From contig JAAZCT010000025.1 in the NCBI GenBank assembly GCA_012513165.1, positions 1-19,024 on the forward strand: a DNA stretch of 19,024 nucleotides. The letters are read 5' to 3'. Of the stretch, positions 11,972-19,024 are shown piece after piece (within the stretch, counting starts at the first letter, position 1; every line of letters begins with the position of its first letter). The stretch is from Actinomycetales bacterium (GTDB lineage: Bacteria; Actinomycetota; Actinomycetes; Propionibacteriales; Nocardioidaceae). A model generated the notes under the pieces. That model had not been told where the DNA came from. It did no database searches and was given only the letters and a program-made list of their open reading frames with translations. The translations under genes were made by a program, and so were the position numbers.

Positions 11972-14581
11972 CTAACGCCGACGTAAGGCGACGATTGATG
12001 CCAACTGCTCATCGTCGAGTTCAGTGAACTGCAGTTCGGAACTGTTGACGACTGCATCGGCAACGGCACGCTTGTTCTCCATCAACTCCGCGATGGCTTC
12101 CTCGACGGTCCCCTCTGACATGAATCGATGAACCTGAACCTTGCGTTGTTGGCCGATGCGGTGTGCGCGGTCAGTGGCCTGATCTTCGACCGCAGGATTC
12201 CACCAGCGATCGAAGTGGATCACGTGTTCTGCCTGCGTGAGATTCAGGCCAGTGCCGGCGGCCTTGAGTGAAAGTACGAAGACGGGGAACTTCGCCTCTT
12301 GGAAGTCTCGCATCATCACATCGCGCTGAGTTACGGTCGTGCCACCGTGCAGGAACCGGTAGTCCACCCCGAGTTGCGCCAAGCGTTCACCTAAAAGTCC
12401 TCCCATTTGTGCGTACTGGGTGAAGATCAAGACGGACTGGCCTTCATCGACGATTTCCTCGACGAGTTCCTCAAGAAGTTGTAGCTTGCCTGAACGTTTG
12501 GCCAAAACGGGCGATTCTTCGCGCAGATACTGCGCCGGATGATTGCAGATTTGTTTGAGCATCGTAATGAGCCGAATGATCAACCCGCGCCGCTGAATGC
12601 CGGTTGCCTGGGCGATCTGATCCATGGTTGCGGTGACCACCGCGTCGTATAGCGCGATTTGTTCTTTCGTGAGCGGAACAAGGTGGTCCGTTTCGATCTT
12701 CTCGGGCAACTCCGGGGCGATGCCGGGGTCGTGTTTGCGTCGGCGCAACACGAACGGTCGAATCAGCTGGGCAAGTTCAACGGCCCGATCAGCATCGTGG
12801 TCGTGTTCGATCGGTCGTGCCCAGTCGCGACGGAACCCCTCAGCAGATCCCAGCAACCCAGGCGTGGTCCAATCCAAAATCGCCCAGAGCTCGCCCAGAT
12901 GGTTCTCGACCGGAGTTCCCGTGAGAGCCATGCGGATGTCCGTACTGAGGGCGCGAAGGGCCTTGGCAGCGGCGCTGCGGGGGTTCTTGACGTTTTGAGC
13001 CTCGTCAGCCACCACCATCGCCCAGCCGACCTCCCCGAGCGTGGCCATGCTCGATCGCAAGGTGGCATATGTGGTGACGACGATGCCTTCTTTGACGTCG
13101 GTCAGGTGGCGTTTGGGTCCGTGGAACCGATGCACTGGAACCGACGGGGCAAACGTGGCAACCTCGCGTTCCCAGGTCGACATCATGGACGCAGGACACA
13201 CCACCAGCGTTGGTGCTGAAGCATCCAGATGTAGATAGAGCGAGATGAGAGTGATCGTCTTGCCCAAGCCCATATCGTCAGCCAAGATGCCACCAAGGCC
13301 CAGTTCAGCCAACTGGGACAGCCACGTCAGCCCTTGCCGCTGGTAGTCGCGCAACGTACCGTTGAGCGCTTCGGGCTGCACTCGAGCGACTAGATCGCGA
13401 TCGACCGTCGTGAGCTTGTGGCGAATCTCGTCCAGCCATCCCTCGGTGGAAATGGCAAGTGAACGCCCATCGATATTGAGCGTGCCGGTGACGCTCGCGC
13501 GTAGGGCCGTTATCGGATCGAGCGTGCGCTGGTCCTCGTTAGTGAGAAGGCCTTGAGTTTCAGCATTCGTCATGACCCAGCCGGAGTTCAGCCGGACAAG
13601 CCCGCTCATGCTGGTGCGGATGGCTTCTAACTCTTCGTCGGTGAGGCGTTGCCCATCAACGGTGACTCGCCAGTCGAAGGTAAAGAGGTTTTCGGGCCCA
13701 AATGCGCGTGGGCGGTCCGGGTCGAAGGGCTGGAACGCGCCCGCGCTCGGCTCCCGCCGCCGAATGACGGGCGTGACAGCGAGCGGACGGTAGAGATCGT
13801 CGGGGAAAACCACCGAAATGCGGTTCGCTAGCAAACTCGTTCGCAGCGCCGAAGCCGTGAGAGCTTCAAGTTCGGCCAAGGAGACGTGGATCGTTTCGGC
13901 GGTCAACAGTTCGTGTGCAGGCGGCCAAGCGTCGGAAAAGCGAGCCAGCATGGTGCGCAGGGCCGGTCCCGCAGCTGAGCCAAAGTGATGGTTCTCTTGG
14001 CGAAGTAGTTCGAACGCTGGTGTTTCGGCGCGCGTGGCATCAACCGCGTTCACGAGCAGGCTAAGTGACGCGACATGGTCGGAGTCGTCCTCGACGAAAT
14101 CTATGAGGAGCCGGTACGAGAATGTCTGCGGTTCGCGCACTTTAGGCGCGAGTGGTACTGGTTGAGATTTGCGCTGTGGAGTGGTTGCAGCAGCGGGTGC
14201 TTCGACGGTAAGTGAGGCCAAGAAATCGCGAGCGAGTCGCTGGCCTTCGGCAGGAGTGGCGGCAAGTTTTCGGGCAGATTCGAGAATCTGGTTCATGTCT
14301 GAAGGACTTGGCTCCGCGAGGTTGCCGCTCGCCATGAGCCTCAGCGCGAGGATCGCAGGAGTGGCCCACATCCTGGTTGAAGCGTGGACGGTCATGGCGC
14401 GGATACCTTGACTTAACGGGCCGACCGCTTCAAGTGCTGTGGCTTCGATCGGGCCGTGCGGAGCGTGGAAGACGAACCGCGAATTCTCGGGGGAGTCGCG
14501 CGGTTCAAAGGTGACCTCGTGCCGCAATGCAATCTGCAGTTCACGTGTCGTAGCCATCCTTCTATTGTCTCTCATGCGCAC
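11972..14581 (-). CDS. SNF2/Rad54-family DNA translocase (helicase-like ATPase)
   Basis: An 869-residue double-stranded DNA translocase of the bacterial SNF2 group, acting on DNA or protein-DNA complexes. Residues about 295-400 (FTFDWRVTVDGQRLTDEE, SGLVRLNSGWV) form the SNF2-associated module (DUF3670 type) common in these proteins. The motor domains follow: GGILADDMGLGKT (430-442, motif I), DEAQ (526-529, motif II), ALTGTPVENHLGELW (552-566, motif III), VLIFTQY (IV), AAGTGLNLTQA (V) and TDRAHRIGQQR (VI, about 803-813). All motifs are intact, in contrast to the neighbouring McrB. It lacks an obvious SWIM zinc finger. The start is uncertain: GTG 14581, ATG 14575 and ATG 14557 are all in frame; AGAAGG abuts the last one too closely to be a good ribosome site. 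Convergent with mcrC (32-bp gap), so not co-transcribed with it. Confidence 0.94.
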   Translation of the reverse strand: MRMRDNRRMATTRELQIALRHEVTFEPRDSPENSRFVFHAPHGPIEATALEAVGPLSQGIRAMTVHASTRMWATPAILALRLMASGNLAEPSPSDMNQILESARKLAATPAEGQRLARDFLASLTVEAPAAATTPQRKSQPVPLAPKVREPQTFSYRLLIDFVEDDSDHVASLSLLVNAVDATRAETPAFELLRQENHHFGSAAGPALRTMLARFSDAWPPAHELLTAETIHVSLAELEALTASALRTSLLANRISVVFPDDLYRPLAVTPVIRRREPSAGAFQPFDPDRPRAFGPENLFTFDWRVTVDGQRLTDEELEAIRTSMSGLVRLNSGWVMTNAETQGLLTNEDQRTLDPITALRASVTGTLNIDGRSLAISTEGWLDEIRHKLTTVDRDLVARVQPEALNGTLRDYQRQGLTWLSQLAELGLGGILADDMGLGKTITLISLYLHLDASAPTLVVCPASMMSTWEREVATFAPSVPVHRFHGPKRHLTDVKEGIVVTTYATLRSSMATLGEVGWAMVVADEAQNVKNPRSAAAKALRALSTDIRMALTGTPVENHLGELWAILDWTTPGLLGSAEGFRRDWARPIEHDHDADRAVELAQLIRPFVLRRRKHDPGIAPELPEKIETDHLVPLTKEQIALYDAVVTATMDQIAQATGIQRRGLIIRLITMLKQICNHPAQYLREESPVLAKRSGKLQLLEELVEEIVDEGQSVLIFTQYAQMGGLLGERLAQLGVDYRFLHGGTTVTQRDVMMRDFQEAKFPVFVLSLKAAGTGLNLTQAEHVIHFDRWWNPAVEDQATDRAHRIGQQRKVQVHRFMSEGTVEEAIAELMENKRAVADAVVNSSELQFTELDDEQLASIVALRRR

Positions 14582-14673
14582 AAACTCTGGTATCCGACTC
14601 CACCTCCCGCAGGCATGTGAGTAACCGTGTAGCGTCGAGTGACGCAGTCATGTCTTGCGCTTAGCGGTGTTTT

Positions 14674-14680
14674 GAGGAGG
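14674..14680 (+). promoter_or_regulatory. Shine-Dalgarno deciding the serine hydrolase start
   Basis: GAGGAGG lies 9 bp before the GTG at 14690 and is the best ribosome site in the region. It argues against the upstream in-frame GTG at 14639, which has no such site and would add 17 unlikely residues. Confidence 0.75.
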
Positions 14681-14689
14681 GCTTTTGTT

Positions 14690-15640
14690 GTGAGTTTTCG
14701 TGACCTGAACACGCTTGTCGACGCACACCAATCGGTGACGACCAAAGTGTTTGTCGACGGGGAACTCGTGCACCAGAACCTGAATGCAGCAGTGGATCGC
14801 CCGTGGCGGGTGTACTCCATCACGAAGTCTGTGGTGTCGCTGTTGGTGGGCATTGCTGAGGCCGAGGGGCTACTCGCCTTAGAGGATCCAGTTGCGCGGT
14901 TCGTGCCCCAATGGCGTGAATCTGCCTCCCAAGAGGTGACAATCCGCGAGTTATTGAGCATGACGTCAGGGCGTGAATCCACGGCCAGTCTTGACGATGA
15001 AATGATCTCGATCGCGAACGACCAGACTGCTTACGCTATTGACTTAGGTCAAGCCGCTACGCCAGGCGCTCAGTGGCACTACGACAACATCGCAGCCCAA
15101 ATACTTGAACCCGTGCTCACCGCCGCCACCGGCGATCTCGTCGAGTTTGCTCAGGAGCGGCTCTTCACACCTTTGAATCTCGGGCCGGTCGGCTGGCAGC
15201 GCGACGAGTCCGGAAACCCTTTGGCCTACGCCGGAATCACAGCGACTGCTGATCAACTCGGTGCTCTTGGTCAACTTGTGATTGGCCAAGGCGTGGCCGA
15301 AGGGCGCGCCGTAGTTCCAGCGACGTTCCTCGCCGAAGCTGTGAGCCCATCGAGCACGTTAAATTCGGCGTACGGCTACTTGTGGTGGACCAACCGTGAA
15401 GGCAGCATCCTCGATGGCGGAGTAGCTGTCGGTTCAGATCATGACGGGGGTTCGAGATCGGGCCGTCTCGCCCCGTCTGTGCCAGCAGACACCGTCTGGG
15501 CGCTGGGGTGGGGTAGCCAGATCATGGCGATCGTTCCATCGGAAAAGATGGTGGCGATTCGGTTCGGCCGACGGCCACGGTACCCCGAAACATTCACGTT
15601 AGAGGCGTTTACCGCTGCTGCACTTGCAGGTATTGGTTAA
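14690..15640 (+). CDS. Beta-lactamase-like serine hydrolase (class C / esterase family VIII fold)
   Basis: A 316-residue penicillin-recognising fold protein. The nucleophile motif S-x-x-K is SITK (43-46) in the context WRVYSITKSVVSLLVG, and the second motif Y-x-N is YDN (131-133) in QWHYDNIAAQIL. Between them are IRELLSMTSG (85-94), a strong family marker. The third KTG-like triad is not obvious; the corresponding strand reads GWGSQIMAIVPSEK. There is no signal peptide or membrane segment, so a cytoplasmic esterase or amidase is more likely than an antibiotic-resistance enzyme. The start is GTG with a good ribosome site. It is divergent from the SNF2 gene and convergent with thioredoxin, with only 3 bp between the stops. 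Substrate unknown. Confidence 0.9.
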   Translation: MSFRDLNTLVDAHQSVTTKVFVDGELVHQNLNAAVDRPWRVYSITKSVVSLLVGIAEAEGLLALEDPVARFVPQWRESASQEVTIRELLSMTSGRESTASLDDEMISIANDQTAYAIDLGQAATPGAQWHYDNIAAQILEPVLTAATGDLVEFAQERLFTPLNLGPVGWQRDESGNPLAYAGITATADQLGALGQLVIGQGVAEGRAVVPATFLAEAVSPSSTLNSAYGYLWWTNREGSILDGGVAVGSDHDGGSRSGRLAPSVPADTVWALGWGSQIMAIVPSEKMVAIRFGRRPRYPETFTLEAFTAAALAGIG

Positions 15641-15643
15641 GAA

Positions 15644-15659
15644 TCAGCCTTCGGCTTGA
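15644..15659. terminator. Weak hairpin at the serine hydrolase / thioredoxin junction
   Basis: TCAGCC pairs with GGCTTGA (one bulged T) around a TTC loop and is followed on the + strand by GTTTCTT. It could end the serine hydrolase transcript, but it lies inside the last codons of thioredoxin and is short. Confidence 0.3.
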
Positions 15660-16018
15660 GTTTCTTCGGCCGCTACCTCTGCTCGCACCTTGTCCATATC
15701 GAGGGCTTGGACCTGTTCGATGATTTGGTCGAGAGCTTCGGCAGGTAAAGCGCCAGGTTGCGCGTAGAGCAAGATCCCGTCACGGAAGGCCATCAACGTG
15801 GGGATCGAGGTGATTCCGACCGCGCCGGCAAGGTTCTGTTCGGCTTCGGTATCAATCTTGGCAAACGTGATGTCTTGGTGCTTCTCAGCCGCGGACTCGA
15901 AGATCGGCGCGAACTGTTTGCAAGGCCCGCACCATTCGGCCCACCAGTCGATCAGCAAAATGCCTTCGGAGTTGATGGTTTCTTCGAAGGTGGCTTCGGT
16001 CAAGTTGATGGCGCTCAT
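15644..16018 (-). CDS. trxA: Thioredoxin
   Basis: A 124-residue thioredoxin, the general disulfide reductant of the cytoplasm that also serves as electron donor to many enzymes. The active site WCGPC has its cysteines at 30 and 33, preceded by LLIDWWAEW, and the cis-proline loop TSIPTL has Pro 73. The partner aspartate position ahead of the active site (D24) is present. A C-terminal extension of about 20 residues, DMDKVRAEVAAEETQAEG, goes beyond the minimal 105-residue fold and resembles tails of other actinobacterial thioredoxins. The ATG follows GAGAGG at 5 bp spacing. It is monocistronic by context, with a hairpin separating it from cspA upstream. All key residues are intact. Confidence 0.95.
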   Translation of the reverse strand: MSAINLTEATFEETINSEGILLIDWWAEWCGPCKQFAPIFESAAEKHQDITFAKIDTEAEQNLAGAVGITSIPTLMAFRDGILLYAQPGALPAEALDQIIEQVQALDMDKVRAEVAAEETQAEG

Positions 16019-16135
16019 GTGAACCTCTCAATGGTGATCACTTGGTGCAACGAGTTCGGTGTGCTGACTATTCCCGAGAGGGGATTGCGTCTCAACCATC
16101 CTGCCACTGGGGACACCAGACGCAAGAGGAGACCC

Positions 16136-16170
16136 AAAGAGGCCCCCACCAAAACGGTGAGGGCCTCTTT
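16136..16170 (-). terminator. Hairpin terminator downstream of the cold-shock gene
   Basis: A 10-bp perfect stem, AAAGAGGCCC (16136-16145) with GGGCCTCTTT (16161-16170), continues after one mismatch as CACC/GGTG around an AAAAC loop. Read on the minus strand it follows cspA and ends in TTT. It insulates cspA from thioredoxin, though the arms would also work on the + strand. Confidence 0.8.
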
Positions 16171-16203
16171 GTTGGTTAAGTGACCTAGAAAGGTCTCACA
16201 ACA

Positions 16204-16407
16204 TCAGATAGGACGGATGTTAGCGGCCTGAAGGCCCTTTTGTCCCTGCTCAATGTCGAATTCAACCTTCTGGTTTTCGGCCAGGCTGCGGTATCCAGAG
16301 GACTGGATAGCGCTGAAGTGGGCAAAAACGTCTTCGCTGCCATCATCTGGTGCGATAAATCCAAAGCCTTTGTCGGCGTTGAACCACTTGACGGTTCCGG
16401 TTGCCAT
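16204..16407 (-). CDS. cspA: Cold-shock-domain RNA chaperone
   Basis: A 67-residue single-domain protein that binds single-stranded RNA and DNA and melts mRNA structure, either at cold shock or constitutively. The N-terminus [15 protein letters not shown] carries RNP1 (KGFGFI, 13-18), and DVFAHF carries RNP2 (27-31); [15 protein letters not shown] closes the five-stranded barrel. Length and residues are exactly those of the family. The ATG follows GAGGAG at 6 bp spacing (16414-16419 on the + strand). The gene has its own terminator and a long upstream non-coding region, fitting an abundant, self-standing transcript with a leader. Which paralogue this is, and whether it is cold-induced, cannot be told; the symbol is used generically. 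Confidence 0.95.
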   Translation of the reverse strand: MATGTVKWFNADKGFGFIAPDDGSEDVFAHFSAIQSSGYRSLAENQKVEFDIEQGQKGLQAANIRPI

Positions 16408-16682
16408 GGTGTTCTCCTCATATTTCTCAGCGAGAGCCGTCCGCGAGTTTCACGGACAGCGGTCGCGACGTACATCTAACCGCGAGAAGAGAAACCCCCA
16501 AAAGGGAACCACAATCTATTGGTCTAACGTCGTGCAACTAACTCAAGCCTAGAGCACGCGTCCCAGTTCGGGGCCGGAGGCACACAAATCGGGCGTGTTT
16601 TTTATCTGCACGAAGGATACTCACCTGGGGAAACGGCGTTTTGAGGCTGAAACTACGGGAGTTATTAGCGCCGGGTGAGTTC
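16408..16682 (-). promoter_or_regulatory. Upstream/leader region of the cold-shock gene
   Basis: 275 bp without a gene between cspA and xthA. It should hold the cspA promoter and leader and the end of the xthA transcript. In the minus-strand RNA a 7-bp stem (GTCCGTG / CGCGGAC, one G-U pair) lies at 16439-16457, some 20 bases before the ribosome site. A TAGATT on the minus strand could be a -10, but I find no matching -35. Confidence 0.5.
16619..16680. repeat. Inverted repeat beside the xthA stop codon
   Basis: ACTCACCTGG (16619-16628) and CCGGGTGAGT (16671-16680) are complementary except for one G-T pair, with a 42-base interval that itself contains a GGCG that could pair with the CGCC at 16669-16672. 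It ends 2 bp from the xthA stop, so it may form a 3'-end structure. It has no T-run, and the long loop makes a terminator role uncertain. Confidence 0.35.
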
Positions 16683-17480
16683 TTAGATTTCGTAGTCGAT
16701 CACGAGTGGAGCGTGGTCCGACCAGCGAGTGTCGTAACTCAACGCGCGATCTACGACGGCCTCACGTGCAGACTCAGCAAGTACAGGTGTTGCCATCTGA
16801 TAGTCGATCCGCCATCCGGCATCGTTGTCGAAAGCTTGGCCGCGCATCGACCACCAGGTGTACGGTCCAGGAACGTCGCCGACCAGCTTCCGATGCACAT
16901 CGACCCAGCCGAGTTCACCAAAGAATCGATCGAAGTAGGCGCGCTCTTCTGGCAGGAATCCGGCCTTCTTGATGTTGCCTTTCCAGTTCTTGATGTCGAG
17001 TTCGGTGTGCCCCACGTTCAAATCCCCCGTGACTACCGCGTGGTTTCGGGTCGAGGACAGTTCAGCGAGTCTGACGCTCATCTGATCGAGGAACCGATAC
17101 TTGTCGTCTTGGCGCGGGGTGCCGACTTCGCCCGAATGCACGTAGACCGAAACCACAGTCAACGTGTCTCCGTTGGGTAAAGCGAGATCGGTCTCGATCC
17201 AACGGCCGGCATCGTCGAAGTAGTCGTCGCCGTTGCCAATTCGTATCGCATCAGGTTCGATCCGGCTCAAGACAGCAACCCCGGCACGGCCTTTGGCAGC
17301 AGCCTCCGTGTGCGCCACGTGGTATCCGGTCTCGGCAAGCAACTCGTGCACGATCTCGTCTGGTGCGCGAACCTCTTGCAGCGTCACCACATCTAGATCG
17401 CGTTTCTCGAGCCATTCGCCCATACCTTTGCGAAAGGCGGCGCGAACTCCATTGACGTTGACTGTGGCGATTCGAAGCAT
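16683..17480 (-). CDS. xthA: Exodeoxyribonuclease III / AP endonuclease
   Basis: A 265-residue base-excision-repair enzyme that cuts at abasic sites and degrades 3' ends. All catalytic elements of the family are present: N-terminal ATVNVNGVRAA (N8), LQEVRAPDE (E36), SVYVHSG (Y113), TGDLNVGHTELDIKNW (D153, N155), GWRIDY (R224, D226) and WSDHAPLVID (D255, H256). The usual tryptophan of the ATWNVNG motif is valine here. The frame extends 58 codons upstream without stop, but that part is not conserved and the ATG at 17480 gives the standard N-terminus. No Shine-Dalgarno precedes it; TATTCT (minus strand, 17487-17492) ends 6 bp before the ATG, so a leaderless transcript is possible. It follows the FAD dehydrogenase by 43 bp on the same strand. 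Confidence 0.95.
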   Translation of the reverse strand: MLRIATVNVNGVRAAFRKGMGEWLEKRDLDVVTLQEVRAPDEIVHELLAETGYHVAHTEAAAKGRAGVAVLSRIEPDAIRIGNGDDYFDDAGRWIETDLALPNGDTLTVVSVYVHSGEVGTPRQDDKYRFLDQMSVRLAELSSTRNHAVVTGDLNVGHTELDIKNWKGNIKKAGFLPEERAYFDRFFGELGWVDVHRKLVGDVPGPYTWWSMRGQAFDNDAGWRIDYQMATPVLAESAREAVVDRALSYDTRWSDHAPLVIDYEI

Positions 17481-17486
17481 GCCGCG

Positions 17487-17492
17487 AGAATA
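17487..17492 (-). promoter_or_regulatory. Possible -10 element for a leaderless xthA
   Basis: On the minus strand TATTCT matches TANNNT (4 of 6 consensus bases) and sits 6 bp before the ATG, so transcription would begin on the start codon. The -35 region is weak. Confidence 0.35.
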
Positions 17493-17523
17493 GGCCGAGG
17501 GGCTCCGGCTACTCACGAGGGGG

Positions 17524-19024
17524 TCACAGATCGCGTGCGAGCGCCCGTCCTGCCGCCCTGCCGCTGAAGATGCAACCGCCCAGGAAGGTGCCCTCGAGCG
17601 AGTTGTATCCGTGCACGCCACCGCCACCGAAGCCAGCCACTTCGCCGCCCGCATACAAACCAGCGAACGGTGTCCCGTCAGCCTTGAGCACTTGGGAGTC
17701 GAGGTTGGTCTGTAGGCCGCCGAGCGATTTGCGAGTCAAGGTGTGCAGGCGCACAGCAATCAGCGGACCCTTATTAGGGTCAAGGATCTTGTGCGGGCGA
17801 GCGACCCGCACCAACTTGTCGCCCTTGTAGGCGCGAGTTTGGCGCATTGCCATGACCTGAATGTCTTTCGTGAAGTCGTTGTCGAGTTCGCGGTCGCGGG
17901 CTTCAACTTCGCGGCGCACCTCGTCCACATTGAGCAGATCTCCGCCGCCAACCTCGTTCATCTTGGCAACGAGTTCTTCGATGGTCTCTGCGACGACGAA
18001 GTCTTCGCCGTGTTCCTTGAACGCTTCAACCGGGCCGGTTGCTCCCTTGGCGAGGCGCTGCTTGAGCAGTTCGCGCACGCTCTTGCCCGTGAGGTCGGGG
18101 TTTTGTTCTTGACCCGAGAGTGCGAACTCTTTCTCGATGATGGCTTGGGTCAATACGAACCAAATGTGGTCATAGCCGCGCTCGCGCAGGATCTTCAAGG
18201 TCGAAAGCGTGTCGAAGCCTGGCAGGGCGGGAGCAGGCAGGCGCTTGCCGGTCGCATCGAGCCAGAGCGACGAAGGCCCGGGCAAAATCCGGATACCGTG
18301 TTTCGGCCAGATGGGTTCGAAACCTTTGATGCCTTCGACGTAATGCCACATGCGGTCGCGGTTGGTGTGGCTAGCCCCCGCGCTTTCGGCGATGTCGAGC
18401 ATGCGCCCGTCGACGTGAGCCGGTACCCCGGAAATCATGTGTTTCGGGGGAGTGCCGAGGCGCTCGGGCCAAACCGAACGAACCAAGTCGTGGTTGCCGC
18501 CGATGCCGCCGCTGGTAACGACAACAGCTTGAGCGCGGAGTTCGAAATCGCCCACAACGTTCCGCGAGGTCGGGGCCGCCCGTGGCAGGTCAGTCGGTTC
18601 GAGCACGCTGCCGCGGACTCCCACAACCGCGCCGCCTCCGACGATCAGTTCGTCCACTTGGTGCCGGAACGCGAACGTCAGCAGCCCCTTGGCTGCGGCT
18701 TCCTGCACCGGGCGAGCAAACAACTCGACCAAGGCTGGACCGGTGCCCCAGGTGATGTGGAATCGGGGTACGGAGTTGCCGTGTCCGGTGGCGAAGCTGC
18801 CGCCGCGTTCGGCCCAACCCACCACGGGGAAGACTTGGTGTCCGCGGTCTTTGAGGTAGGCCTGCTTTTCGCCGGATGCGAAGTTGACGTAGGCCTCAGC
18901 CCATTTGCGTGCCCAGATGTCTTCGTCGCGGTCGAATTGTGCGCTGCCGAACCAGTCTTGCATGGCCAATTCGGTGGAATCCTTGATCCCCATCCGGCGT
19001 TGCTGCACCGAATCGACGAAGAAG
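17524..19024 (-). CDS. FAD-binding dehydrogenase (COG3573 / fumarate reductase-like flavoprotein), 5' end outside window
   Basis: A flavoprotein of the fumarate reductase/3-ketosteroid dehydrogenase superfamily, most like the predicted dehydrogenases of COG3573, whose substrate is not established. About 500 residues are visible. The frame stays open to the right edge (residues FFVDS before the first possible GTG at 19008, then RRMGIKDSTELAMQDW), so the true start and the GxGxxG Rossmann motif, some 50 residues, lie beyond the window. Landmarks: VVGWAERGG, SVPRFHITWGTGP, VVVTSGGIGGNHDLVRSVWP, the internal SLGGLQTNLDSQVL, and the closing FAD signature FAGLYAGGEVAGFGGGGVHG followed by NSLEGTFLGGCIFSGRAAG. 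No break is seen. It is followed by xthA after 43 bp on the same strand; the weak evidence for a separate xthA promoter leaves co-transcription open. Confidence 0.93.
   Translation of the reverse strand, partial: FFVDSVQQRRMGIKDSTELAMQDWFGSAQFDRDEDIWARKWAEAYVNFASGEKQAYLKDRGHQVFPVVGWAERGGSFATGHGNSVPRFHITWGTGPALVELFARPVQEAAAKGLLTFAFRHQVDELIVGGGAVVGVRGSVLEPTDLPRAAPTSRNVVGDFELRAQAVVVTSGGIGGNHDLVRSVWPERLGTPPKHMISGVPAHVDGRMLDIAESAGASHTNRDRMWHYVEGIKGFEPIWPKHGIRILPGPSSLWLDATGKRLPAPALPGFDTLSTLKILRERGYDHIWFVLTQAIIEKEFALSGQEQNPDLTGKSVRELLKQRLAKGATGPVEAFKEHGEDFVVAETIEELVAKMNEVGGGDLLNVDEVRREVEARDRELDNDFTKDIQVMAMRQTRAYKGDKLVRVARPHKILDPNKGPLIAVRLHTLTRKSLGGLQTNLDSQVLKADGTPFAGLYAGGEVAGFGGGGVHGYNSLEGTFLGGCIFSGRAAGRALARDL

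Noticed and set aside
11940..11979. GGCG-CTAA-CGCC as terminator between mcrC and the SNF2 gene
   Set aside because: Only 4 bp of stem and no T-run; too weak to call.
11972..14581. SNF2 translocase as a third component of the McrBC unit
   Set aside because: It is convergent, not co-directional, and its motor motifs are intact and of the widespread housekeeping type; proximity alone is not evidence.
16590..16612. T-run (TTTTTT) as a + strand terminator
   Set aside because: No gene on the + strand ends nearby and no solid stem directly precedes it.
17481..17654. 58-codon N-terminal extension of exonuclease III
   Set aside because: Overlaps the end of the FAD dehydrogenase gene, is Ser/Arg/Ala-rich and unlike the family; the ATG at 17480 gives the conserved N-terminus.

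Overview
The window looks like an ordinary chromosomal stretch from a moderate-GC actinobacterium. This is inferred from the set of genes: an adenosylcobalamin-dependent ribonucleotide reductase, a DHA2-type exporter with its TetR regulator, an actinobacterial-style NERD-like protein, a bacterial SNF2 helicase with its usual N-terminal module, a COG3573-type flavoprotein, and several genes that appear leaderless. I cannot name the genus. I see no insertion sequence, prophage, CRISPR array, tRNA or rRNA.

Layout: (1) 2-2212, the 3' part of nrdJ, closed by a strong hairpin shared with the convergent gene. (2) 2289-3866 (-), an FAD-linked oxidase related to alkyldihydroxyacetonephosphate synthase. 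(3) 3976-7978 (+), a compact cluster of a small HTH protein, a TetR repressor, a 14-helix drug exporter and a phytoene-desaturase-like flavoprotein. The last three genes overlap; the flavoprotein seems to start at an ATC codon. (4) 8113-11939 (+), a NERD-like protein followed, after a 249 bp gap, by an mcrB-mcrC pair. (5) 11972-14581 (-), an SNF2/Rad54-type ATPase. (6) 14690-15640 (+), a class C beta-lactamase-like serine hydrolase, facing thioredoxin (15644-16018, -). (7) 16204-19024 (-), a cold-shock protein, exonuclease III, and the 3' part of an FAD-binding dehydrogenase running off the right edge.

The most unusual signal is region 4. McrB is full length with intact Walker B, sensor and arginine motifs, but the Walker A Ser/Thr is proline (GKP). 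Its overlapping partner McrC keeps the overall fold landmarks, but the D-x-K part of its PD-(D/E)xK nuclease site reads R-I-S. The upstream NERD-like protein also lacks the usual D/K residues of its nuclease fold. All three frames are uninterrupted. This could be a McrBC locus recently disabled by point mutation, or a catalytically silent, repurposed regulatory or decoy version. The sequence alone does not decide between them.

The export cluster in region 3 probably works as a self-regulated unit. A tandem TGCA-type palindrome array overlaps the -10 and start of tetR, and a -35/-10 pair places the transcription start on the tetR ATG, so its mRNA would be leaderless. The exporter and oxidoreductase follow by translational coupling.
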